This document shows positions 28,236-35,517 of a stretch of 64,000 bases of DNA, piece by piece. The stretch is from Deinococcus sonorensis KR-87 (GTDB lineage Bacteria > Deinococcota > Deinococci > Deinococcales > Deinococcaceae), in assembly GCF_040256395.1 (NCBI RefSeq), contig NZ_CP158299.1:252501-316500 (forward strand). The letters run 5' to 3'. The notes under the pieces are model-generated. The model was not told the origin of the DNA, did not search any database, and saw only the letters and a program-made list of their open reading frames with translations. The position numbers and the translations under genes are program-made. The first letter of the stretch is position 1. The number at the start of each line of letters is the position of its first letter.

Positions 28236-28615
28236 GAGACCCACGCTCCACGGGCGGCCCATAGGTCCGACAGTTGCCGCTCCGGTTCCAGTCCGGCCGC
28301 GTAGAGCGCCGCTGCCGCCAACACGTAGTCCCCGAGGTTCGACACATGCCCAGTCGGCAGCTTGGCCGGACCGCCCAGGCTGTTCACCGCCGCTGCTCGG
28401 ATCAGGCGCACCAGCGGCTCAGGCAGCGGGGCCAGGGCTGCCGCCTGTGGCTGACCCTGGAGACGCTGCATCAGGGCAGCTTTCTCTGCCTGGATGGCCG
28501 CCGCGAGTTCCTGGGTCACCGCTCCCTTTGGGCCGCGGGCCGTGAGCTTGCCGTCCTGAACGGCCAGCGTCACGCCCCGCGCGCCCAGTTCGGCCAGCAG
28601 GTCCAGCGCTACCAC
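28232..28615 (-). CDS. Protein with TubC N-terminal docking-like domain
   Basis: A 127-aa protein. Residues 3-50 (LDLLAELGARGVTLAVQDGK, then LTARGPKGAVTQELAAAIQAEKAALMQRL) fit the TubC_N docking fold, better known from modular peptide and polyketide synthases but also seen beside primases in mobile elements. The C-terminal half is unassigned. It starts with GTG overlapping the ATPase stop, so it may pair with the replication proteins. Confidence 0.65.
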   Translation of the reverse strand: MVALDLLAELGARGVTLAVQDGKLTARGPKGAVTQELAAAIQAEKAALMQRLQGQPQAAALAPLPEPLVRLIRAAAVNSLGGPAKLPTGHVSNLGDYVLAAAALYAAGLEPERQLSDLWAARGAWVS

Positions 28616-29763
28616 GTCAGCACCTCCACCTCTTCGGACGCGCCCACCAGCTCCAGGCCGGGCAAGTCCGGCAGACTCGGCAACAGGGTGTCCTGATCCG
28701 GGTCCTGGCCAACTGTGAACAGGTCAGCGCCTGGGGTCACCTTGAGCCGGTAGGCTTTCGGCGCACCGCGTCCCGGCTGCTTCACTTCCTCGATGCGGTC
28801 CCAGATCAGGCCCAACGCCCGGCTCACCGCTTCACGCGCCGCTCGGTCTCGCAAGTTGCTGCACTGGATGGCCAGCCCCACCAGCTCCGCATACGGCACT
28901 GTGGCCCCGCTGCTGCGCTCCAGGTGGGCCAGGACTGCCGCTGTCGCCCGGCTGCCCCGCTTATCCTGCCCCTCTTCTTCCGGAAGATCGTAGGGCTTCA
29001 GTTGGACACTCACCGCCGCATCCTGCTCGTCGAAGGTCCGTTCAATCTCCAGGCCCAGGGTGTAGCCGCTCTTGGAGAAGCTGGCCTTTCGGACTTCCCA
29101 GCGCAGCACGTCCCGGCCGTCCACTTCCTTAGGGGGAACGCGGGTCAGGAGATGCACCGCCCGCGCCTGGGCCGTCTTGCCAGTGCTGCCCATGATGCCC
29201 CGGTCACCTTCCTTCTCCCCCGCTGCTTTCTTGGGCAGGTGATCCGTCACGATGACGGCCGCGCCGGTCCGGGCCGCGAAGTCCCGGAGGGCCAGCATGG
29301 GCAGCATGACCGCATCCAGCTTGTTTCCATCAATGCCTGGAAACGTGCCCATGAAGCTGTCAATGATGATGCAACGCGCCTGCTTCGCCTCTGCCAACGT
29401 CAGCAGCTCTTTGAATTCAACGGGCGTCAGGCCCGCCCCTGTGTTTTCTAGCACTGTCACGCCGTTCATGTCGCCATCTGGGAAGGTAGCCCGGTGCTGT
29501 TCCAGCCAGAAGCGCACGGGGCGGCTCTGCCCGTCTGCCGCGTCTGTGTTCAGGTAGATGACCGGGCCACGCGGCACAGGCCGCCCGATGAACTCCCCAC
29601 AGGCGGGCCGCGTCATCTGCCACGCGAGCCCAGTCAGCAGCGTGGTTTTGCCCACGCCTTCCCGCGCCCCCAGAAAGGTGATGTAACCGCAGGGGATCAA
29701 CTGGGGCACAAGGAACTCAATCCGGTTCAAGGGCGCGTGCAGGTCAATGTGCTTGAGGGCCAC
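28609..29763 (-). CDS. RepA/RecA-like replicative ATPase
   Basis: A 384-aa AAA_25/RepA-type ATPase, a family acting as hexameric helicases in plasmid and phage replication. It has Walker A GAREGVGKTTLL (about 30-42), an IIIDSFMGTFPGIDGNKLDA Walker B segment and VIVTDHLPKKAAG. The C-terminal third (RDRAAREAVSRALGLIWDRI) looks like a winged helix. It starts with GTG 3 nt after the primase stop. Together with the primase it forms a replication module. Confidence 0.85.
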   Translation of the reverse strand: MALKHIDLHAPLNRIEFLVPQLIPCGYITFLGAREGVGKTTLLTGLAWQMTRPACGEFIGRPVPRGPVIYLNTDAADGQSRPVRFWLEQHRATFPDGDMNGVTVLENTGAGLTPVEFKELLTLAEAKQARCIIIDSFMGTFPGIDGNKLDAVMLPMLALRDFAARTGAAVIVTDHLPKKAAGEKEGDRGIMGSTGKTAQARAVHLLTRVPPKEVDGRDVLRWEVRKASFSKSGYTLGLEIERTFDEQDAAVSVQLKPYDLPEEEGQDKRGSRATAAVLAHLERSSGATVPYAELVGLAIQCSNLRDRAAREAVSRALGLIWDRIEEVKQPGRGAPKAYRLKVTPGADLFTVGQDPDQDTLLPSLPDLPGLELVGASEEVEVLTW

Positions 29764-29766
29764 GCC

Positions 29767-30986
29767 TTACCACCCGCCCCTATTGATCCCCCAGCCGCCA
29801 TCGGTGGCAGTCCATCCCTGGGATGTAGTGCCACACTGCCACAGTTCGGTTTTTTCTTCGCTGGGCGCGGCTTTTATTTGTGGCAGTCCTGTTTTGCCAG
29901 TGTTGCAGGACTGCCACAGTTCGGAGCGGTTCAGCAGGTCCCGCAGACAGTAGCCAGAGGCGGCTGCGCCCCGACGGCCTAGCAGGTCACAGAAGTCTCC
30001 TGCTTCTAGGGAGGTCAGCACCCGGACCTCTGCCGCGCCTGCCGCCTGGGCCAGCTGGCCCACCCGCTCGATGCAGCTAAGCCCGGCCGGGTCCGGATCG
30101 GCGTACAGGTAGACCACCCGTCCGGCCATGCCTTTAAGGTGCGGCACGCCGCCCGCTCCGGCCAGCCCTTGCACATCCAGGGCCAGCCCGGAAGCCAGCA
30201 GCGCCCGTGAGGCCGCTGCGCCGTTCAGCTCGCCCTCGACGATCAACAGAGCATTCCCATGCCCGTACTCAGGGCTACACCAGGCCGGCGCACCGTGAGC
30301 GGCCAAGCGGTACACGTACCGATCCAGCCCGGCCGTCTGCAGGTCGGAGGGGGTGCCCAGGTTCCTGACCTTGAGGCCCCAGGGGATACCGTCTGGCCCG
30401 GTCAGCACGAGACACAGCGCCCCTGCATGAGCCAGCAGTTTTCCTGCTCGGCTCCTGAAGTCCTGACGGAGTGTTCCGGCCTGCAGGCCGTGCCAGCCCA
30501 GCAGGCCCCGCGCCTGCAGGTCCAGGGCGGCTCGGCTTCCCTCCATGAGGGGTGCCATGAGCCGGGCCACCCGTTCCAGATCGTCCGGTGCCAGCGGAGT
30601 ACAGCGGCTCAGCGCCCCGCGTACCAGGTCCAGCGCCGAAGGGGGGTGTAGACCCTCTGAGGCCGTGAGTCAGGCTGCCCGCGGCCCTCGGAAGGGACTC
30701 CGGCCAGCCGGTGCAGCTCCTCCCGCGCCTGGGCCTCTGAGTAGCCACATTCAAGCAGGAAGCCGTAAGCGTTCCCGCTCGCCCCGTCTCCCCCGTGCCG
30801 CTTCCAGCGCCAGATATCTCCATGCCGGTACACGCTGAAGCTGGGGTGAGCCTCGACTTGCCCGGCTCTCCGGTCACAGATGACGCCGCCCCGCTCACGG
30901 GTCAGGCCGCGCACAGCCTCCGGTCCCCACTCCTGGGCAACCAGATCGGGCAGGCTGACACAGGGCAGGAGTTCAGCGAGCCTCAC
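29767..30986 (-). pseudogene. CHC2/Toprim-like primase, frameshifted at a C6 run
   Basis: A primase-type protein that would be about 406 aa if repaired. The first frame (from GTG 30986) has a degenerate CHC2-like region (HPSFSVYRHGDIWRWKRHGG, then GNAYGFLLECGYS) lacking most zinc Cys. The second has a Toprim domain with LLIVEGELNG (Glu) and YLYADPDPAG (Asp-x-Asp). The frames meet at G6 on the plus strand (30641-30646); one extra base restores YTPPSALDLVRGALSR. A homopolymer read error is as likely as a real mutation. Confidence 0.75.
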
Positions 30987-31150
30987 GCGCTCACCTTCCC
31001 AGAGGCCAGCGGCAGTTCTCCCAGAACCTTCAGGGCGTGGGGATGGCCCTTGATCGCTTCGAGGATCAGGAAGGCCCGAAGACTGGCCAATTTGGAACGC
31101 GCTAAGCTATGGGCGTCAGACCCTGCCCCGTTCCCGCTCGGACGGGGCAT
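30983..31150 (-). CDS. Small operon protein (55 aa)
   Basis: An unrecognised basic, helical 55-aa protein with SLARSKLASLRAFLILEAIK and ending in LPLASGKVSA. Its ATG comes 2 nt after the stop of the excisionase-like gene, and its TGA overlaps the primase GTG start (GTGA). Position and overlaps, rather than similarity, support it. Confidence 0.55.
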   Translation of the reverse strand: MPRPSGNGAGSDAHSLARSKLASLRAFLILEAIKGHPHALKVLGELPLASGKVSA

Positions 31151-31152
31151 TG

Positions 31153-31299
31153 TTATGCCACCTCTTCGGTGCTGCCCTGCATCAGCCGGTCAATCGTGGA
31201 TGCTGGGAAAAGGAGCTTTCGTGTTCCGTTGCGAATGACCGGAACACGCCCGGAACGGGCCAGGGCATAGAGGGCATTACGCCCGAACGCCACAGCCAT
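31153..31299 (-). CDS. Excisionase-like helix-turn-helix protein (48 aa)
   Basis: A very short gene starting at ATG 31299, 4 nt after AGGAGA. The product MAVAFGRNALYALARSGRVP continues with VIRNGTRKLLFPASTIDRLM. It follows the HTH_17/excisionase pattern (short helix-turn-helix, SGRVP turn, basic wing, final helix). In integrative elements such proteins direct excision or activate transcription. It is the first gene of the leftward operon, ahead of the primase. Confidence 0.7.
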   Translation of the reverse strand: MAVAFGRNALYALARSGRVPVIRNGTRKLLFPASTIDRLMQGSTEEVA

Positions 31300-31443
31300 A
31301 CTTCTCCTTCTGATACTGAACCGCCTCTAATACTGCCAGCGCCCGCTTGCCGTCCAACATGATTCCTCCTCAAATCGCTTCTTTGCGTATGCACCCTGCA
31401 CCGCTCTGATACCAGCGTAAGGGGACGGCCATGGACGGGCAAG

Positions 31444-31466
31444 ACCGAAATGGGTATCATTTCGGT
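31444..31466. promoter_or_regulatory. Perfect palindrome upstream of the AT-rich gene
   Basis: ACCGAAATG (31444-31452) and CATTTCGGT (31458-31466) are perfect inverted 9-bp arms around GTATC-type spacer bases. It ends 8 bp before the start of the 310-aa gene and contains TATCAT. It is probably an operator for that gene; CATTTCGGT recurs inside the gene near 31518. Confidence 0.6.
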
Positions 31467-31474
31467 AACAAGCT

Positions 31475-32407
31475 ATGAGAGACTCACCCGTTACCCAAGA
31501 ACAGGATGATCTGATTTCATTTCGGTGGGTTCGAGCCACTGAGGTCCATTGGCATGGATCGTCTCCAAAATGGCCCTCGCCTATAGGAGTTGATATGTGG
31601 CCATCCACACGCCACGACTACAGTGCTCAATTTCGAGATGTAAATAAAATTGAAAAAATTGTGAGCGCTGATGTACTGGTGCCTGGAGGCAGCATAGAAG
31701 ACATATATCCTCTACAGGATAAAAATCTTTGGCTAAAGTTCGCTATCGATAACGCAAGTAAAGATGCAGTAATTGACCTCTGTAGGCGCTACGGATTTTT
31801 ATTCAATGGGTTTGACCAATCTGAAAGGTTTTCTCTTTGGGAAGAAATATCAGGAGAAAGATATTACGATTGGATTGTAGAGACCGGCCTTCTATTTATT
31901 GCGAAGAACATATACTTTTGCCTTATTGAGGGGGATATATATAAAGCAAAAACGTTCTTACCGCGTCCTGACAGGAAGCATTTATGGTGGTATACTTACA
32001 CTCACGAGCTGAGACCAATTGAATATTGCCGCTCGGAAGAGGATAGACCGCGTTGGAACAGAGACTTTGAAGCTGCCATCCAAGAGGTAGAAGAGCGCGA
32101 GCTATGGTGTATGCTTTCGGAAATAACAAACACAAGGGTCAGGCATAGTCATTTATCGATGATTATCGACGACTCACATAATAAGCTGAGTATGAGAATA
32201 AAGCCTCTCGATCTCTGTGCCGCTATATGGATACAGTTCTCACAAGCCATTGCAAGAAGAGTCATGTTTAAACAGTGCGTGCACTGCAATAAGGAGTTTG
32301 CAGTTTCTGGATTCGGGAGTCACAAAGACAGGCAGTTGTGTAGCAATAGCTGCAAACAGGCAGCTTACAGAGAGAGGAAGAAAACGCAAGCGCGTCGGCT
32401 AGGGTAG
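31475..32407 (+). CDS. AT-rich acquired gene, C-terminal zinc-finger-like protein
   Basis: A 310-aa protein with a C-terminal four-Cys finger: CVHCNKEFAV, then LCSNSCKQAAYRER, similar to the CGNR-like or DUF6076-like ends of bacterial DNA- or RNA-binding proteins. The N-terminal 240 residues are rich in Trp, Tyr and charged residues and unassigned. The DNA is much richer in A and T than its surroundings and uses A/T-ending codons, marking recent transfer. It faces away from the replication operon and could be a defence or regulatory cargo. Confidence 0.65.
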   Translation: MRDSPVTQEQDDLISFRWVRATEVHWHGSSPKWPSPIGVDMWPSTRHDYSAQFRDVNKIEKIVSADVLVPGGSIEDIYPLQDKNLWLKFAIDNASKDAVIDLCRRYGFLFNGFDQSERFSLWEEISGERYYDWIVETGLLFIAKNIYFCLIEGDIYKAKTFLPRPDRKHLWWYTYTHELRPIEYCRSEEDRPRWNRDFEAAIQEVEERELWCMLSEITNTRVRHSHLSMIIDDSHNKLSMRIKPLDLCAAIWIQFSQAIARRVMFKQCVHCNKEFAVSGFGSHKDRQLCSNSCKQAAYRERKKTQARRLG

Positions 32408-32471
32408 GCAATCAACTTTTAGACAAATTGTAAAGTTATACGCAGGGTAGAAAGCATCTCAAAAATGGTTG

Positions 32472-32672
32472 TTACGGCATCTCTGAGTGCTGCTTGACCC
32501 ACATGACGGCCTCCATCCAGTCATGCCAGGCTGCGGGATCGAACGGCTCCCCGTTCTCAGCAAGTTGCAAATCACCAAGCAGCGCGCCCACATCATCTGC
32601 CTGGGTGCGCCCGTAGTACTGTTCAAGGTGCCGGAACATCGCTGCATATGCCTCCTGGACAGTGAGCATCAT
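32472..32672 (-). CDS. Small acidic protein carried inside the IS
   Basis: A 66-aa acidic protein (MLTVQEAYAAMFRHLEQYYG, then DDVGALLGDLQLAENGEPFD and WHDWMEAVMWV). It resembles small proteins often found beside toxin or immunity loci, but I cannot name the family with certainty. It begins 10 bp after the transposase stop in the same direction and lies within the inverted repeats, so it moves with the IS. Confidence 0.6.
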   Translation of the reverse strand: MMLTVQEAYAAMFRHLEQYYGRTQADDVGALLGDLQLAENGEPFDPAAWHDWMEAVMWVKQHSEMP

Positions 32673-32681
32673 CCATCCATG

Positions 32682-33451
32682 CTACCGACGTACCCTCCGC
32701 AGGAGTACCAGGATCATCCCCAGGTGCACCATGCCCAGAAAGTTTGCGATCTGCCGCTCCCAACGCACCACAAGGCGGCGAAAATTGTGGAGCCAGGCGA
32801 ATAAACGTTCCACATGCCAACGGCGTCGGTAGCGGCCTAGAGGGCGCCCATCTTGCGTCTTCGAACGGTTGCGGCGGTTCGGCGCGATCAGGCCGATGCC
32901 TACCCTGGCAAGTTCTGCGTCAAGGGCATCGCTGTCGTAGGCTCGGTCACCGATCAGCCGCTTTGGGTGGTCGAAACCGAACGTGGCGTCCAGCGTGTCG
33001 TGCACGAGTGTGACCTCGTGCGGGCTGGCGCTGGCGACATAAGCGGCGATGGGGAGGCCGCTGGCATCCGTGATGGCCATGATCTTCGTGCCCTTGCCAC
33101 GCTTGGTCTTGCCGACGTCCAAGCCCCTTTTTTGGCGCTCGCAAAGGTGGCGTCGATAAAGCATTCGCTGAGGTCGATCTGCCCGGCGTCAAGGAGGTGT
33201 TCGTACAGGGTTTGCAGGATGTGATCGAGGACGCCGGTCCGAACCCACTCCTGGAAACGGCGGTGGCATGTGGAGCGGGGTGGGAAGCGGTCAGGCAGAT
33301 CCCGCCAAGGCGCGCCCGTCCGTAAAATCCAGAGAACGGCATTGAGAATCGGTCGGTCCGCTTGGCGAGGACGCCCTCGCCCACCCGGACGCCCAGAGGA
33401 GAGGGGGAAGCAAGGCGCAATGATGGCCCAGTGCTGGTTGGTCAATTCCAC
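32682..33451 (-). CDS. IS5/IS427-type transposase, two frames joined by -1 frameshift
   Basis: The first frame starts at GTG 33451 ([20 protein letters not shown]) and contains the DUF4096-like head and the first catalytic Asp ([10 protein letters not shown]). The second carries [12 protein letters not shown] (second Asp) and [15 protein letters not shown] (Glu). They meet at A AAA AAG on the coding strand (T6 at 33128-33133 on the plus strand), a known slippery type for this group, so an intact fused product can be made. Confidence 0.85.
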
Positions 33452-33565
33452 GCGCTGATGCTGCGCTCAAGCGATGAGAGCAGGCCGAGCCGCTGATCCT
33501 AACCCTTTTTGGGATGGCTTCTAGTGGCCTCGACCCTCAAAGGCCGAAGGCAGAGAGCTCAAATC

Positions 33566-33584
33566 GTCACAACGGCGTCACAAC
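33566..33584 (+). repeat. Right arm-type integrase site
   Basis: GTCACAACGGCGTCACAAC, identical over 19 bp to 14667-14685 by attL and in the same orientation. It lies 116 bp inside attR. Confidence 0.6.
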
Positions 33585-33699
33585 GGTTCCCGGAAAATAT
33601 CGGATAAGGCCGGATACAGGTGTTTATACACTTGCTAAAACCCGCTTCTGAACGCATTTTTCAGGCTGAGCCAGAATCATACCGTATAGTCCATAGGTA

Positions 33700-33745
33700 A
33701 CTTTTAATCAGCGGGTTGTAGGTTCGAGTCCTACACGTCCCACCA
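33700..33745 (+). repeat. attR core with displaced tRNA-Lys 3' end (46 bp)
   Basis: An exact copy of 14548-14593, from ACTTTTAATCAG to CCA, without a 5' tRNA half. This is the original chromosomal 3' end of tRNA-Lys pushed away by integration. Confidence 0.93.
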
Positions 33746-33747
33746 AG

Positions 33748-33776
33748 AAAAACCCCGCCCCAGGCGGGGCTTTTTG
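33748..33776 (+). terminator. Original tRNA-Lys terminator
   Basis: AAAACCCCGCCCC-AGG-CGGGGCTTTTT hairpin with a T tract, directly after the displaced tRNA end. Confidence 0.75.
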
Positions 33777-33855
33777 TTGCCAGGTCCGGAAACGCCACTC
33801 CACCGCTGGCCAGTCATCGGGACGGCCAGCGGCAAAATGGCTCTGGATACGTTGC

Positions 33856-34542
33856 TCAGCCGGATGTCTGTTTGGACCCTTCCTGGTCTGCCAGCCAGGG
33901 AAACCCATTAGGGTGCTGGATGATCTGCTGTTCCAGCAATTCATCGTCATAGGCGTGGATGGCCTCCAGAAAGGGGAAGTCCTCGGGCCGGACCCTCACC
34001 TTGAAGAGCGGCCGAACCGTCTCCAGGCTGGCACAATGGTGACTGAGATACGGCCACCCATTGAAGGTGCCACCTGGATCGCGTTCAAAGGTTTCCGGAG
34101 GCAGGACGTACACCCAGCCAGACCGGAAGGGCCGCTGGGCCAGCGCCTGGCCACCCGCGCCAAAGAAGTAGAGCGGCTCCAGTGTTCCGGCACGCTCCAG
34201 CGTGATCGCAGCGTTGACGACCCTCATTGGCACCCGGGGGCGGTCCATCACCGCAAAGAACATGGCCCAGATGGCGTCCGAGGACCCATACACGGCCTGA
34301 CGGTTTCCGAACCAGCCAATGTCGTTCGACTGCCGTGGGACTAACGCGGTCAGGTCCTCCTGGCCGGTGCCGTGGGTGATATAGCCGTGTTCATCGCATA
34401 ACCAGCTCAGAAACGCCCAGACCGGCTGCTCGGGGGTCGCCGTCCCGGAGAGGAGGGCCGCTTTCAGTTCCTGTTCCCAGCGGGTCAGTGGAGGTTCCGC
34501 CGCCAGGGCGGGCCGTCTGAGCCAGTAGCTCGGGATGTCCAT
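33856..34542 (-). CDS. Hypothetical protein (228 aa) next to attR
   Basis: A soluble protein, not recognised, with aromatic-rich blocks (SYWLRRPALAAEPPLTRWEQ, WVYVLPPETFERDPGG, NGWPYLSHHCASLE). TACACT lies 5 nt before the ATG. It belongs to the chromosome just outside the element and reads toward it. Confidence 0.6.
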   Translation of the reverse strand: MDIPSYWLRRPALAAEPPLTRWEQELKAALLSGTATPEQPVWAFLSWLCDEHGYITHGTGQEDLTALVPRQSNDIGWFGNRQAVYGSSDAIWAMFFAVMDRPRVPMRVVNAAITLERAGTLEPLYFFGAGGQALAQRPFRSGWVYVLPPETFERDPGGTFNGWPYLSHHCASLETVRPLFKVRVRPEDFPFLEAIHAYDDELLEQQIIQHPNGFPWLADQEGSKQTSG

Positions 34543-34720
34543 ACCGAAGTGTAGGACGGAATCAGGTGGACAGGAATTACTATGGCCGTCCTCTATGCAA
34601 AGGCAGACGATAACTGCTCGGTCGCCGGGGCCAGATTGTCAAGCTATGGACGGCTGAAGGGAATTAGAGCTATTTGACAGCTGGTCCAGGTCATCCTGGC
34701 CGCTTGACGGCTGCCGAAGG

Positions 34721-34954
34721 GTGGCGTTCCACGAGGAACGCTTGAAAATGAACTTCCGGACGCTGACCATCCAGATCACCACTCTGTTGGTCACCGAAGC
34801 TGTCCTATTCATTTTGGCCAGCACCGTCAGGTGGTCTGCGAGGTGGCTCTTCCTGGCTTGTTTTTCGCTGCTCGGTGGCCGGCTGCCACGCCACAGTCCT
34901 ATCGTGCCGACTGAGCGGATGGTCAGCGTCGGCGCAGCGAGCCAGCTACCCTGA
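34721..34954 (+). pseudogene. Possible remnant of an isoprenylcysteine-methyltransferase-like membrane protein
   Basis: About 40 residues (LTIQITTLLVTEAVLFILAS, then TVRWSARWLFLACF) look like the first helix and W-x-x-GW-L-F-L turn of ICMT/DUF1295-type membrane proteins. The similarity then stops and the frame ends soon after. A broken gene or chance are both possible. Confidence 0.3.
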
Positions 34955-35517
34955 GACTAGGTATTCGTGTGCTGGTCCCCAGGCCGTCCTGGCCTAGGGA
35001 TCGTGACCTCTCTCTGGCCCCGTCTGCTTCCGTTGGTGGCACGTTCGGGCAGCGGCTTGCCTCGCCCACGCTGTTCGCGCGGAGACTCCAGGCAATTCGG
35101 TCCTCTCCTCTACCAACCGGGGCCAGACCGTGGTGACTGACGGGCCGTATCTCTCCATCCAGCCTCGGATGGATGCTGGGGCCCCGGTTCCGCGCTGCTC
35201 GGCTCAAGAGGTTGAGGGTGTCCTGCTGATGGCCAGGATTGCCTGGCGAACAGTGCAGGAGGAGCGGGTCCTTCGACTGTCATTGCCAGGGCACAGCGAG
35301 TGCATCCAGCAGGTCAGGGACTGGCAGATTCCCCAGCTATGTCAGGCGCCTCTGGGCACGAAGCCACATGCCTCCACCAAACGTTGCGGAAATCAGCACC
35401 CGGGGCGCCTCCATTCGGTAAGCTGCGAACTGTTGTTCCACCGCTCGTGTCGTCTGGCCCACCTTCCCCGCTGCGTCCTGCCCTCAGGACCCAGGCCTGA
35501 ACTGATCCAGGAGATGC
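34955..35517. other. Region without a supported gene
   Basis: Open frames here have no recognisable domains and the wrong base bias at third positions for this genome. I see no RNA gene, IS end or clear repeat. It may contain decayed coding DNA left of the broken GH2 gene. Confidence 0.5.

Larger units (their letters stand above)
32450..33521 (-). mobile_element. IS5-family (IS427-like) element with accessory gene
   Basis: A 1,072-bp element flanked by TA (32448-32449 and 33522-33523). Terminal inverted repeats of about 21 bp match at 17 positions, around CTCAAAAATGGTT on the left and its counterpart AACCCTTTTTGGGATGG on the right. It holds a two-frame transposase and a 66-aa gene. Confidence 0.75.
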
